Shown: piece by piece, positions 40,813 to 50,377 of the stretch | Layout: each line of letters opens with the position of its first letter | Position numbering within the stretch: the stretch's first letter is position 1 | From: Bacillus sp. EAC | GTDB lineage: Bacteria > Bacillota > Bacilli > Bacillales > Bacillaceae_G | Length of the DNA stretch: 64,000 nt | Assembly (NCBI RefSeq): GCF_002156875.1 | Contig: NZ_NCSY01000014.1 | Span: 1 to 64,000 of the forward strand | Reading direction: 5' to 3' | Made by a program: the position numbers and the translations under genes | Notes under the pieces: generated by a model | The model's database searches: none | Told to the model about the DNA's origin: nothing | What the model saw: the letters and a program-made list of their open reading frames with translations, nothing else

Positions 40813-41361
40813 ATGAAAGGTATTGTGAAACTTGTTAAAAATGACTTGAAATTTGCACAACAAATTTTCGAACTAACGATTGATCCAGGCGTAAAGGATC
40901 CTCTAGGATTAAAAATCGAAAAAGTTGAGGACACGATTGAATTTATCAAATTTATTGTTAAGGAAGATAACGAAGGTAGAGTAATCTCAAGAGTGATTTT
41001 GAATGAAAATAATGAAGTAATCGGCCATACTGTACTTAAACAAATAGATCGTGGCGATGGAATATGTCATATTGGTACTTGGATCGGCGTGCCTTATTGG
41101 GGACGTGGTTATAATGAAGCTTCAAAAATTGAAATTTTGAAAATTGCATTTGAAGTACTAAAGATGGATTATGTATTTGCTGGAGCAAAAATATCCAATA
41201 CTCGTTCGAGACGTGCACAAGAAAAATTACCATATATGACTTTCAATGTTGAGAAAGAATTTCCAAACGAACTTGCCATTATCGAAAAGGAAACTGGCGT
41301 GAATTGCATATTAAATGTGGTCAAAAAAGAGGATTTTGAAAACTTTATAAGTAAGTGTTAA
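40813..41361 (+). CDS. GNAT family acetyltransferase
   Basis: 182 residues with RimJ/RimL-like features: HIGTWIGVPYWGRGYNEASKIEILKIAFEVLKMDYVFAGAKISNTRSRRAQEKL spans the acetyl-CoA loop and C-terminal signature (about 92-146). The ribosome site is weak (GGTTGGGA). The residue at the usual GRG turn is intact. Substrate unknown. B. subtilis has other genes at this point, so this is a local insertion. Confidence 0.75.
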   Translation: MKGIVKLVKNDLKFAQQIFELTIDPGVKDPLGLKIEKVEDTIEFIKFIVKEDNEGRVISRVILNENNEVIGHTVLKQIDRGDGICHIGTWIGVPYWGRGYNEASKIEILKIAFEVLKMDYVFAGAKISNTRSRRAQEKLPYMTFNVEKEFPNELAIIEKETGVNCILNVVKKEDFENFISKC

Positions 41362-41449
41362 AACAAGTAACATTGTAACTTGAAAAAAGACTTTGTGTTA
41401 TTAAATTTTATGTATTAGAATTTTGTAAAAGTAAACAGTGAATAAAGAA

Positions 41450-41575
41450 ATTGATTGGAGCGGAAGGTGCGAGACTCCTGTGGGAGAAGCGGGAAAGTTG
41501 AGACCTCGCAGGCGGTAGACGAGGAGGCTCAACTCACGTCCCACGGAAAGCGAGCATCCTGAAGCGGAAATCAAT
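41450..41575 (+). repeat. Family A structured repeat, copy A3
   Basis: 126 bp with inverted ends ATTGATT and AATCAAT and the family core (GAGACTCCTGTGGGAGAAG, CGAGGAGGCTCAACT, CACGGAAAGCGAGCATCC). The inner pair GTTGAG/CTCAAC replaces GCTGAG/CTCAGC of copy A2, keeping the stem. Orientation as in A2. It occupies most of the gap between the GNAT and permease genes. Confidence 0.85.
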
Positions 41576-41667
41576 CAATAACTTGGACCAAGTTAAATTT
41601 AGTAAGGAAAGTACATGCAACAAAGAGCAATAACAAATTCAAACAATGATTTACATAATTTAAACCA

Positions 41668-41703
41668 AAAACCTTCATACTATTATTGGTATGGAGGTTT
41701 TTT
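41668..41703 (+). promoter_or_regulatory. Terminator-like hairpin containing the permease ribosome binding site
   Basis: AAAACCTTCATAC (41668-41680) pairs with GTATGGAGGTTTT (41689-41701), 13 bp with one wobble. The Shine-Dalgarno GGAGG is in the 3' arm and the six Ts form the spacer to ATG 41704. It could be a terminator overlapping the start region or an occlusion hairpin. Confidence 0.65.
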
Positions 41704-42771
41704 ATGGACGGATTAAAATTAAAATGGATATATCGATTAAGTTTAATCTTATTAATAGGATTAGTAGGAATCGTATTTTATTATTTAAAACCGGTTTACT
41801 TACATATTGTAATTGGTATTATAAAATCGATGGTTCCTTTTTTAATTGGATTGATAATAGCATACTTATTGCACCCAGCAGTTGAGTATATCCATAAAAA
41901 AGGGTTAAGAAGAGTATTTGCAATTCTGTTAATTTATTTATTGTTCTTTGGAGGCTTCGCATTAAGCTTATATTTGTTATTTCCTGTATTTAAACAACAA
42001 TATAATGATATTCTTAAATCTTTCCCTAAAGTACTTTCACTGTACGATAGCTTCTTATATAAAATCGAACGCAAAACTTCAAGGATGCCTATATTTTTAC
42101 ACACTCGGATCGATTTAATGATAAATAAAGCTGAACTATTAGGTTTATCACTCGTCAATCGTTCTGGAGAATGGATGAAACAAGTAGTAAACAATTTCAT
42201 ATCAATTTTTATCATTCCATTTATCGTTTTTTACTTTTTAAAGGATTATAAACTTTTATCTGATATATTTTTAAAAATGATTCCAAAAAAATGGAGAAAC
42301 GAGACTAAAGGTTTAGCAAGGGAACTAAATGATACTTTCGGAAAATATATTAGAGGACAAATTTTAGTTTGTTTTTTATTATTTGGGATGGCGACAATCT
42401 TTTTATGGATTGGTAGAATGAAATATGCTTTAGTGTTAGGTGTAATAATTGGTATAACGGATATCATTCCATACTTTGGACCGATTATTGGCGCATTACC
42501 TACTTTGTTTTTAGCGGCCTCAGAAGGAACTAGTCTACTAATTCGTGTCGGTATTATCTTAATCGTATTACAATTAATCGAAGGAAACTTATTATCTCCT
42601 CTCATAATTGGGAAATCGATTCATACTCATCCAGTAATAATTATGTTCACTCTAATACTTGGAGGTGAAATTGCTGGATTTATGGGATTAATTATTGCAG
42701 TTCCTGCTTTAGTTGTGTTAATTTCCGTAATTCGTTATTTCAAGTATAGAAAACATCGTCTCTCATCTTGA
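41704..42771 (+). CDS. yrrI: AI-2E family (PerM-type) transporter, YrrI-like
   Basis: 355 residues with about eight membrane helices and the conserved family region GVIIGITDIIPYFGPIIGALPT (about 240-262), then EGNLLSPLIIGKSIHTHPVII. The superfamily includes the proposed AI-2 exporter TqsA and sodium-proton antiporters; the substrate of YrrI is not established. It lies before alaS as yrrI does in B. subtilis. The ribosome site is inside a hairpin. Confidence 0.88.
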   Translation: MDGLKLKWIYRLSLILLIGLVGIVFYYLKPVYLHIVIGIIKSMVPFLIGLIIAYLLHPAVEYIHKKGLRRVFAILLIYLLFFGGFALSLYLLFPVFKQQYNDILKSFPKVLSLYDSFLYKIERKTSRMPIFLHTRIDLMINKAELLGLSLVNRSGEWMKQVVNNFISIFIIPFIVFYFLKDYKLLSDIFLKMIPKKWRNETKGLARELNDTFGKYIRGQILVCFLLFGMATIFLWIGRMKYALVLGVIIGITDIIPYFGPIIGALPTLFLAASEGTSLLIRVGIILIVLQLIEGNLLSPLIIGKSIHTHPVIIMFTLILGGEIAGFMGLIIAVPALVVLISVIRYFKYRKHRLSS

Positions 42772-42796
42772 CTTTCAATTTTTACAATGATACTAT
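42768..42796 (+). promoter_or_regulatory. Sigma-A promoter of alaS
   Basis: TTGACT, 17 bases, TACTAT, upstream of the alaS T-box and overlapping the end of yrrI. Confidence 0.7.
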
Positions 42797-42829
42797 TTTT
42801 TCATACAATAAAAATTCGCAAAATTTTGA

Positions 42830-43090
42830 AGGAAAAAGTATGTCACAGACCATTAAAGCATTTGCGTAGAGAGAAGTTTCCACGGCTGAAAGAAACTTTT
42901 AATGAAGGGTGACAGAAAAGCTACTCCTGAATGCAGCTAATCACTGACGTCTGACCACGTTACGGTCTCTTGAGGTGATGAATAGACTTCGAGGCAATTG
43001 AATTGCCTAAGCAAAAATTGCTTTCTATTCATAATCAGGGTGGTATCGCGAGTACATCTCGTCCCTGTTTTAGGGACGGGATTTTTTTGT
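42830..43090 (+). ncRNA. T-box leader of alaS (Ala specifier)
   Basis: T-box AGGGTGGTATCGCG is at 43037-43050, followed by the terminator TCTCGTCCCT/AGGGACGGGA with a T-run (43057-43088). The probable specifier is GCT (Ala, 42920-42922) in AGAAAAGCTACTCC. This matches the downstream gene. Confidence 0.92.
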
Positions 43091-43151
43091 TTTTTAAAGC
43101 ATTTTGTACATCAAATTAAAATTAAATTTTATCCTTTTGGAGGTATTTTTT

Positions 43152-45803
43152 ATGAAAAAGCTAACTGCTGCTCAGATTCGTCAAATGTATTTAGACTTCT
43201 TTAAACAAAAAGGTCACTCGGTTGAACCAAGTGCATCTTTAGTACCAAAAGATGATCCAACTTTATTATGGATAAATAGTGGTGTTGCTACATTGAAAAA
43301 ATATTTTGATGGTCGAGTAATTCCTGAAAATCCAAGAATTACAAACTCTCAAAAATCGATTCGAACAAATGACATCGAGAATGTTGGGAAAACTGCACGT
43401 CATCATACATTCTTTGAAATGTTAGGTAACTTTTCAATTGGAGATTACTTCCGTGAAGAAGCAGTTGCTTGGGGTTGGGAACTTTTAACTTCTGCTGAAT
43501 GGTTTGGTTTTGAGAAAGAAAAATTATATGTAACTGTCTACCCAGAAGATAAAGAAACTTATGATTTATGGATTCGTTTAGGGTTAGATCCAGAACATAT
43601 TATTCTTTTAGAAGGAAATTTCTGGGAGATTGGTGAAGGACCATGTGGACCATGTACTGAAATTTTCTACGACAGAGGAACAAAGTATGATCCGGAAAAC
43701 ATTGGAATTAAATTATTAAAAGAAGACTTAGAAAATGACCGTTATTTAGAAATTTGGAATATCGTATTTTCACAATATAATTCAAAAGATGGATTAGATA
43801 GAAAAGAATACCCAGAGCTTCCAAATAAAAACATTGATACAGGAATGGGCTTAGAGCGTATGGCTAGTGTATTACAAGAAGTTGATACAAACTTTGACAC
43901 TGACTTATTTATGCCAATTATCAATGTTGTTGAAACGATTTCTGGTGAAAAATATCGTGCAGGTCAATTAGATAAAGATACTGCATTTAAAGTAATAGCA
44001 GACCATATTCGTACCGTTTCATTTGCGGTTGCTGATGGTGCTCTTCCTTCAAATGAAGGTAGAGGCTATGTATTACGTCGTTTAATTCGTCGTGCTGTTC
44101 GTTTTGCTAAGAAATTAGGTGTTGAACGTCCATTTATGTTTGAACTAGTTCCTGTAGTAGCAGAAATTATGGAAAGCTATTATCCAAACGTAAAAGAAAA
44201 AGTACCTTTTATTCAAAAGGTGATTAAAAACGAAGAAGAGCGCTTCCATGAAACACTACACGAAGGGTTATCACTATTAACTGCTGTCATGAAAGATGCG
44301 AAGGCTCAAGGAAGTACAGTTATTAAAGGTGAAGATGTATTTAAACTTTATGATACGTATGGTTTCCCAATTGAATTGACGGAAGAATACGCAGAAGAAG
44401 AAGGATTAACTGTAGATCATGAAGGTTTTGAAGTAGAAATGGAGAAACAACGTGACCGTGCTCGTGCTGCACGTCAAGACGTTGATTCAATGCAAGTACA
44501 AAGTGAAGCACTTCGTGAGATTAAAGAAGTTTCAACTTTTGTTGGCTACAGTGAAGGTTTAGTAGAATCAACTGTTCTTGTATTAGTAAAAGACGGTGAA
44601 AGAGTTGACGATGTAGCAAACGGTGAAGAAGCTCATCTAATTCTTGATGTCACACCATTTTATGCTGAAAGCGGAGGTCAAATTGCAGACCGTGGTACGC
44701 TAACGGCAACTGGATTAAAAGTTGAAATTCTTGATGTTCAAAAAGCACCAAACGGTCAAAACTTGCATCGCGTTAAAGTTGTTGAAGGTGTGCTTTCTGT
44801 TGGAACAAAAGTAACTTCTACAATCAATAAATCAAATCGCTCAAGCATTGTTAAAAATCATACAGCAACACATTTACTACACCAAGCTTTAAAAGATACT
44901 TTAGGAACACATGTAAACCAAGCAGGTTCATTAGTTAACCAAGAACGACTTCGTTTTGATTTTTCTCATTTTGGTCAGGTTCAACCTGAAGAGCTTGAAA
45001 TCATCGAGAAAATCGTTAATGAAAAAATTTGGGATAGCATTCCAGTACAAATTTCTGAAAAAGCTATTTCTGAAGCAAAAGCTATGGGAGCGATGGCATT
45101 ATTTGGTGAGAAATACGGTGATGTAGTAAGAGTCGTTCAAGTCGGTGATTATAGTCTAGAGCTTTGTGGTGGATGTCATGTTGATAACACATCATCAATT
45201 GGCACATTTAAAATTATTTCTGAATCGGGTATTGGTGCTGGTACTAGACGTATCGAAGCTGTTACTGGAAAAGCTGCTTATGAATATATGCAAGAACAAA
45301 TTGGTCAATTAAAAGATGCAGCTGCACTTTTAAAATCAAATACAAAAGATGTTGTTTCTCGTATTGAAATTTTACAATCAGACTTAAAACAAGTACAAAA
45401 AGAAAATGAATCACTTTCTTCAAAATTAAGTAACATTGAAGCAGGGAATATTAGTAACAATGTAAAAGAAGTAAATGGAGTGAAATTTGTTGCTGCAAAA
45501 GTGAATGGTGCAGATATGAATAGCCTGCGAACAATGGTTGATGACCTGAAAAATAAACTTGGTTCAGTAGTTGTACTGCTGGGATCTGCAAATGATGGAA
45601 AAGTAAACTTAATTGCAGGTGTAACTAAAGACTTAGTAGGCCAAGGTTACCATGCAGGAAATCTAATAAAAGAAGCTGCTACAATATGTGGCGGAGGTGG
45701 CGGTGGCCGCCCAGATATGGCTCAAGCTGGTGGTAAAGATCCTTCAAAACTTGATGAAGCAGTTGCATTTGTTGAACAATGGATGGCAACAATTTCTAAA
45801 TAA
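43152..45803 (+). CDS. alaS: Alanyl-tRNA synthetase
   Basis: AlaRS (883 residues): class II catalytic core (about 1-250; [30 protein letters not shown]), tRNA-binding region, the editing domain with [11 protein letters not shown] (about 570) and CGGCHVDNT zinc ligands (about 675), and a C-terminal DHHA1 domain with the glycine-rich [16 protein letters not shown] (about 850). ATG 43152 is preceded by TGGAGG; the open frame upstream is T-box leader. Confidence 0.98.
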   Translation: MKKLTAAQIRQMYLDFFKQKGHSVEPSASLVPKDDPTLLWINSGVATLKKYFDGRVIPENPRITNSQKSIRTNDIENVGKTARHHTFFEMLGNFSIGDYFREEAVAWGWELLTSAEWFGFEKEKLYVTVYPEDKETYDLWIRLGLDPEHIILLEGNFWEIGEGPCGPCTEIFYDRGTKYDPENIGIKLLKEDLENDRYLEIWNIVFSQYNSKDGLDRKEYPELPNKNIDTGMGLERMASVLQEVDTNFDTDLFMPIINVVETISGEKYRAGQLDKDTAFKVIADHIRTVSFAVADGALPSNEGRGYVLRRLIRRAVRFAKKLGVERPFMFELVPVVAEIMESYYPNVKEKVPFIQKVIKNEEERFHETLHEGLSLLTAVMKDAKAQGSTVIKGEDVFKLYDTYGFPIELTEEYAEEEGLTVDHEGFEVEMEKQRDRARAARQDVDSMQVQSEALREIKEVSTFVGYSEGLVESTVLVLVKDGERVDDVANGEEAHLILDVTPFYAESGGQIADRGTLTATGLKVEILDVQKAPNGQNLHRVKVVEGVLSVGTKVTSTINKSNRSSIVKNHTATHLLHQALKDTLGTHVNQAGSLVNQERLRFDFSHFGQVQPEELEIIEKIVNEKIWDSIPVQISEKAISEAKAMGAMALFGEKYGDVVRVVQVGDYSLELCGGCHVDNTSSIGTFKIISESGIGAGTRRIEAVTGKAAYEYMQEQIGQLKDAAALLKSNTKDVVSRIEILQSDLKQVQKENESLSSKLSNIEAGNISNNVKEVNGVKFVAAKVNGADMNSLRTMVDDLKNKLGSVVVLLGSANDGKVNLIAGVTKDLVGQGYHAGNLIKEAATICGGGGGGRPDMAQAGGKDPSKLDEAVAFVEQWMATISK

Positions 45804-45921
45804 TAAAGTTTTTGTGTACAATAACAGATAGAAACGTTAGTATTTAGTTAATTCGTAAACTACCATATAAAATGGTACAATAGGATTACCTAAAAATATG
45901 CGGATAAGTGGGGTGCCTTGT

Positions 45922-46188
45922 ATGGATTCATTTGATAAAACGATGAAGTTTAGTTTACAAGATGAAAGTCAAGATATTCGAGTTAATGAAGTATTATTAA
46001 AGGTTCATGATGCGCTACAAGAAAAGGGCTATAATCCTATTAATCAAATTGTAGGATACTTATTATCAGGTGATCCTGCATACATTCCTCGTCACAATGA
46101 CGCAAGAAGTATGATGAAAAAACTTGAGCGTGATGAAATTATTGAAGAACTAGTAAAATCTTACTTACAACAACATCGTGGAGAATAA
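45922..46188 (+). CDS. yrzL: IreB family regulatory phosphoprotein (YrzL)
   Basis: The 88-residue helical protein has the strongly conserved [32 protein letters not shown] segment. The family founder IreB of Enterococcus is a target of the Ser/Thr kinase IreK. ATG 45922 follows GGGGTG. It sits three bases before ruvX as in B. subtilis. Confidence 0.93.
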   Translation: MDSFDKTMKFSLQDESQDIRVNEVLLKVHDALQEKGYNPINQIVGYLLSGDPAYIPRHNDARSMMKKLERDEIIEELVKSYLQQHRGE

Positions 46189-46191
46189 CTA

Positions 46192-46608
46192 ATGAGAGCA
46201 CTTGGGCTAGATGTAGGAACTAAAACAATAGGTGTAGCTGTTAGTGATGAACTTGGTTGGACTGCTCAAGGAATTGAGACCGTTAAAATTAACGAAGAAC
46301 GCCAAATGTTTGGACTAGACCGTCTGAATGAAATCATCATCAGCTACGAAATAGACAAAGTTATTGTCGGCCTACCTAAAAATATGAATGGAAGTATTGG
46401 AGAACGTGGTGAAGCATGTCAACGTTTTGCAAAAATGATTGAAGAAGAATTCAAACTTCCGGTTATACTATGGGATGAAAGACTTTCAACGATGGCTGCT
46501 GAACGTTTTCTAATTTCAGCGGATGTAAGTCGCAAAAAAAGAAAACAAGTTATCGATAAGATGGCTGCAGTAGTTATTTTACAAAACTACCTGGATAGTA
46601 TAAAGTGA
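46192..46608 (+). CDS. ruvX: Putative Holliday junction resolvase RuvX/YqgF (YrrK)
   Basis: 138 residues with an RNase H-like fold: [18 protein letters not shown] at the N-terminus with catalytic Asp, [15 protein letters not shown], and [14 protein letters not shown]. Proposed roles include junction resolution and pre-16S rRNA 5'-end processing. It forms an operon with yrzL; B. subtilis has yrzL-yrrK-yrzB. Confidence 0.95.
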   Translation: MRALGLDVGTKTIGVAVSDELGWTAQGIETVKINEERQMFGLDRLNEIIISYEIDKVIVGLPKNMNGSIGERGEACQRFAKMIEEEFKLPVILWDERLSTMAAERFLISADVSRKKRKQVIDKMAAVVILQNYLDSIK

Positions 46609-46613
46609 TATAG

Positions 46614-46745
46614 AAAAGTGTAAGCGCCTTGTTCTCTAAGGGAGGTATGCTAAAATTACGATGTCTTGTCGTAACGCATGCATGATCAACATCATGTTGG
46701 CCTTTTGACCTTGAGGTGATAGGCGCTGAAACTGGACAAAGAAAG
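46614..46745 (+). repeat. Dispersed family B repeat with inner module M
   Basis: The outer arms (AAGCGCCTTG at the start, AGGCGCTGAAACTGGACAAA at the end) match family B of 50376-50912. Module M (46643-46702) replaces the usual loop, with ACGATGTCTTGTCGTAACGC and CAACATCATGTTG. Just after it, GAAAGTGGTGGCTTGGTCAA looks like the beginning of another copy. It separates ruvX from yrzB. Confidence 0.75.
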
Positions 46746-46825
46746 TGGTGGCTTGGTCAAACAAGCTCCACGTATTCACTTTTATACTTATACATAAAAG
46801 GATTAATGATATCGAGGTGATACAG

Positions 46826-47116
46826 ATGGAACACGGTGAAGAAAGACAAATTACAATCATCGATGAAGAAGGCAGTGAGATTCTTTGTAATATTATTTTA
46901 ACTTTTGAATCAGATGATTACGGTAAATCATATGTAATTTACAGTCCAGTTGGACAAGAATTTGATGAAGATGGAGACCCAGTCTACCATGCTTCAAGTT
47001 TCATTCCTGCAGAAGATGGAGAAGATGGAGAATTATATCCAATCGAATCTGATGAAGAGTGGGAAATGGTTGAAGAGGTACTTAATACATTCTTTGACGA
47101 AGAAGAAGGAGAATAA
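46826..47116 (+). CDS. yrzB: DUF1292 family protein YrzB
   Basis: 96 residues, strongly acidic, with the family pattern [35 protein letters not shown] and a Glu/Asp-rich tail. ATG 46826 follows CGAGGTGA; the open frame upstream belongs to the repeat. Function unknown. Confidence 0.9.
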   Translation: MEHGEERQITIIDEEGSEILCNIILTFESDDYGKSYVIYSPVGQEFDEDGDPVYHASSFIPAEDGEDGELYPIESDEEWEMVEEVLNTFFDEEEGE

Positions 47117-47130
47117 TAATTCCCTTTTTG

Positions 47131-47170
47131 AAAATGCTAAACACTTTTAAAAAGTGTTTAGCATTTTTTT
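47131..47170 (+). terminator. Terminator of yrzB
   Basis: AAAATGCTAAACACTTT pairs with AAAGTGTTTAGCATTTT around a three-base loop, then more Ts. Confidence 0.9.
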
Positions 47171-47231
47171 TAGGTTCATTTCTAAAAGTTTGTTGTTTTT
47201 AAATAGGTTTTTATACAATCTGTTATTAAGA

Positions 47232-47353
47232 TGATGAACGGATATGCGAGACTCCTGTTGGCGTAGCGGAACAGATGAGAACCAGAAGGAGGGACGAGGA
47301 GGCTCGTCGCTCGCTCCACTAAAAAGAGTACATCCTCTGAGTGGAAATCCACG
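47232..47353 (+). repeat. Family A structured repeat, degenerate copy A4
   Basis: It retains GCGAGACTCCTGTTGGCG, ACGAGGAGGCTCGTCGC and the TGAGTGGAAATCCAC end, with TGGATT-type framing partly lost. Same orientation as A2 and A3. It fills the gap 47171-47464 with AT-rich flanks. Confidence 0.75.
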
Positions 47354-47464
47354 AAATACTTTTTTAATAGCACAAATGTTTATGAAAACAGCCTTTTTTA
47401 TGTAGAATATTGCCGATTTTTAGAGTATTTGTAGTATACTATACGTGAAATAGGAGGTAGGTTA

Positions 47465-48559
47465 ATGGCTTTTAATGATTTTGATAAAAAAGGACTTAAA
47501 AATTCAAACAAAAAGAGTAGTATTAAACGAATTATTTTATTTGTAATTCTTACTTTATTTGTTTTACTTGCTGCTGGACTTGCTACATACAAATACATGT
47601 TAATGCCTGTCAATTCTTCGAATAAACATAATAAACTAATCATTATACCTGAAGGAAGTTCGGTTGGAGATATTGCAACCATTTTTAAAAAGGAAAAACT
47701 AATAAAAAATACTGAAGTATTTAAAATCTACGTGAAATTACATAATAAAGCTAGTTTAAAAGCGGGTAACTATAATTTTAATCAATCACAAGGTATTAAA
47801 ACAATCGTTAATCATCTACAAATAGGTGGGAAATACCAGGTTGCGGTGAAGGATTTAATGATCCCAGAAGGGACACAATTTATAGAAATAGCAGGTATTA
47901 TTGCTAAGGAATTTAAATTAGATCAAGCAACTGTATTAAAACAGTTGAATGATAAATCTTTCATAGAATCATTACAAAAAAAATATCCTGATTTATTAAC
48001 TAATGAGATTTTTAAAAAAGGTATTCGTTATCCATTAGAAGGCTATTTATATCCATCAACATATCTTTATGGTGAATTTAAACCAAGTTTAGAAGATATA
48101 ATCGCACCGATGTTAAATCAAACAGAGAGTGTTTTAACTAAATATAAAGATGAGATGAATGCAAAAAAATTATCACCTCATAAAACGTTAACAATGGCTT
48201 CATTAATTGAAGAAGAAGCCAATAAATTAACTGATCGAAAACTAATTTCAAGCGTTTTTTATAATCGTCTTGATATAGGTATGCCTTTACAAACAGATCC
48301 AACTGTTCTATATGCATTAGGTAAACATAAATCGCGTGTACTATATAAAGATTTAGAAGTGAAGTCGCCATATAATACTTATTATATAAAAGGGTTGCCA
48401 GTCGGCCCGATTGCTAGTGCAGGTATTGAAAGTATTGAAGCAGCATTACAGCCGGCTAAGTCTGATTATTTATATTTCTTAGCAAATAAAGAAGGTAAAG
48501 TAATCTTTACTAAATCGTTAAAAGAGCATAATACAGAAAAAGAAAAGCATATAAAATAA
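47465..48559 (+). CDS. mltG: Endolytic murein transglycosylase MltG (YceG-like)
   Basis: 364 residues: cytoplasmic Lys-rich start, one membrane helix (about 24-44), a LysM-like subdomain with IPEGSSVGDIATIF, then the catalytic domain with LTMASLIEEEAN (catalytic Glu) and the signature SVFYNRLDIGMPLQTDPTVLYALG. MltG cuts nascent glycan strands and interacts with class A PBPs. ATG after ATAGGAGGT. Corresponds to yrrL. Confidence 0.94.
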   Translation: MAFNDFDKKGLKNSNKKSSIKRIILFVILTLFVLLAAGLATYKYMLMPVNSSNKHNKLIIIPEGSSVGDIATIFKKEKLIKNTEVFKIYVKLHNKASLKAGNYNFNQSQGIKTIVNHLQIGGKYQVAVKDLMIPEGTQFIEIAGIIAKEFKLDQATVLKQLNDKSFIESLQKKYPDLLTNEIFKKGIRYPLEGYLYPSTYLYGEFKPSLEDIIAPMLNQTESVLTKYKDEMNAKKLSPHKTLTMASLIEEEANKLTDRKLISSVFYNRLDIGMPLQTDPTVLYALGKHKSRVLYKDLEVKSPYNTYYIKGLPVGPIASAGIESIEAALQPAKSDYLYFLANKEGKVIFTKSLKEHNTEKEKHIK

Positions 48560-48589
48560 GAAGTTGGCAATACTTGTATAAAAAATAGC

Positions 48590-48629
48590 AAATTCCTCAG
48601 TGATTTCATGGATTACACTGAGGAATTTT
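48590..48629 (+). terminator. Terminator of mltG
   Basis: AAATTCCTCAGTG pairs with CACTGAGGAATTT around a 13-base loop, with a short T-run. Confidence 0.8.
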
Positions 48630-48792
48630 GTATATAAATATTTGTGAAAACGTTGTTACTATTCTTGGTACTAGCCAAGGGTCTTTTTTTTATGTTAGAA
48701 TATTACGGGTCTAATTAAATTCAGATACAGGAAATTTGTACTTACACCTTGTTTTTTACAAGGTTGTATTTCTATTGGAGGCTTTATAAGCA

Positions 48793-49458
48793 ATGAATGA
48801 AGTTTTAGTTCGTCAATACTTGGCGAATTTTTATAAACATAGAGAACCTTTTATAGAAGAAATGGAAAATTACGCAATGGAGCAACATGTTCCAATTATG
48901 GATAAAGCAGGCATGGAATTTATGCTTGGATTACTTTATTTAATACAGCCAACTTCCATATTAGAAATAGGAAGTGCGATAGGATATTCAAGTATTCGGA
49001 TGGCAAAAGAGTTTCCAAATGTAAAAATCGTAACGATGGAACGAAATGCTGAGCGGATTCGAAAAGCAAAAGAGTATATTGAAAAAAGTGGCTATAGTAG
49101 TCGAATCTTACTTCTAGAAGGAGATGCTTTGCTGCTAAAGGAACAATTGCCTGACAACAGACAATTCGATGTGATTTTTATCGATGCTGCTAAAGGTCAA
49201 TACCAGAAATTCTTTGAGCTATATGCACCATTCTTATCTGATAGAGGTGTTATCATTTCAGATAATGTTTTATTCAAAGGACAAGTTGCTGAAAGCGCAG
49301 AAATCGTTGATGATCGACGAAAACGTGCATTAATAAAAAAGATTCAAAATTATAATGAATGGCTAATGAATCACCCAGAGTATGACTCGACAATAATACC
49401 AATTGGTGATGGAGTTGCCATCAGTAAGAAAAGGGGAGTAAACAATGTTCAAGCCTGA
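48793..49458 (+). CDS. trmR: tRNA 5-hydroxyuridine O-methyltransferase TrmR (YrrM)
   Basis: 221-residue class I O-methyltransferase with SAM motif LEIGSAIGYSSIRMA (about 56-70), FIDAAKGQYQKFFE (metal and SAM site) and SDNVLFKGQV. In B. subtilis TrmR methylates 5-hydroxyuridine 34 to 5-methoxyuridine in tRNA. ATG follows TTGGAGGC. The stop overlaps the start of the first hydroxylation gene by 14 bases. Confidence 0.93.
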   Translation: MNEVLVRQYLANFYKHREPFIEEMENYAMEQHVPIMDKAGMEFMLGLLYLIQPTSILEIGSAIGYSSIRMAKEFPNVKIVTMERNAERIRKAKEYIEKSGYSSRILLLEGDALLLKEQLPDNRQFDVIFIDAAKGQYQKFFELYAPFLSDRGVIISDNVLFKGQVAESAEIVDDRRKRALIKKIQNYNEWLMNHPEYDSTIIPIGDGVAISKKRGVNNVQA

Positions 49459-50377
49459 ATTATTAGTTACACCAGCAAACGTAAATGATATTGATCAACT
49501 AGCAGATGCAGGAGCTGACGCTATTATTATTGGAGAACAACGTTATGGATTGCGTTTAGCAGGTGAATTTAACCGTGAAGCGATCAAAGAAGCAGTTGAA
49601 ATTGCACACAAAAAAGACGTTAAAGTTTATGTAGCAATGAACGGGGTTTATCATAATGAAATTCTTGATGAATTAGATGAATATATTGCTTTTCTAAATG
49701 ATGCAAACGTAGATGCAATTGTTTTTGGAGATCCAGCTGTACTAATGTCTGTAAGACAAGTTGCTCCGAATATGAAATTACATTGGAACACTGAAACGAC
49801 TGCTACAAACTGGTTTACTTGTAATTATTGGGGTAAACGCGGTTCAAAACGTGCAGTACTTGCAAGAGAACTTGGTTTTGATGCAGTTACAGAAATAAAA
49901 GAAAATGCTGAAGTTGAAATTGAAGTGCAAGTTCACGGTATGACTTGTATGTTCCAATCAAAGCGTTCATTAGTAGGTAACTATTTTGAGTACCAAGGGA
50001 AAAACTTAGAAATCATTCAACAAAAAAAATATGAAGATAATATGTTTTTAGTTGACCATGAGCGTAATAATAAATATCCAATTTTCGAAGACGTAAATGG
50101 AACTCACATTATGAGTCCAAATGATATTTGTATTGTTAACGAATTAGAAGACTTAATTGATGCAGGAATTGATTCATTTAAAATTGATGGCATACTAAGA
50201 TCATCTGAATATATCGTGGAAGTAACAAAGCTATACAGAAAAGCAATCGACTTATGTGTAGAAGATCGTGATGCATACGAAGAAATCAAAGACGAACTTT
50301 TCGAAAAAATCGAAGCAATTCAACCAATAAATCGTCCACTAGATACAGGATTCTTCTTTAAAGAAACTGTTTATTAA
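49445..50377 (+). CDS. trhP1: U32 peptidase-like tRNA hydroxylation protein (YrrN)
   Basis: 310 residues, U32 family: PELLVTPANVNDIDQLADAGADAIIIGEQRYGLRLAGEF, a TIM-barrel-like core, and HGMTCMFQSKRSLVGNYF. It lacks the GGCC..C cluster seen in its partner, as expected for the P1 type. YrrN and YrrO make 5-hydroxyuridine at tRNA wobble position 34 from prephenate-dependent chemistry; TrmR then methylates it. ATG overlaps trmR. Confidence 0.9.
   Translation: MFKPELLVTPANVNDIDQLADAGADAIIIGEQRYGLRLAGEFNREAIKEAVEIAHKKDVKVYVAMNGVYHNEILDELDEYIAFLNDANVDAIVFGDPAVLMSVRQVAPNMKLHWNTETTATNWFTCNYWGKRGSKRAVLARELGFDAVTEIKENAEVEIEVQVHGMTCMFQSKRSLVGNYFEYQGKNLEIIQQKKYEDNMFLVDHERNNKYPIFEDVNGTHIMSPNDICIVNELEDLIDAGIDSFKIDGILRSSEYIVEVTKLYRKAIDLCVEDRDAYEEIKDELFEKIEAIQPINRPLDTGFFFKETVY

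Noticed and set aside
48745-48765. ACCTTGT/ACAAGGT hairpin before trmR as a fourth ribosome-site hairpin
   Set aside because: The Shine-Dalgarno TTGGAGGC lies downstream of the stem and is unpaired; the hairpin may be a weak terminator but does not fit the pattern.
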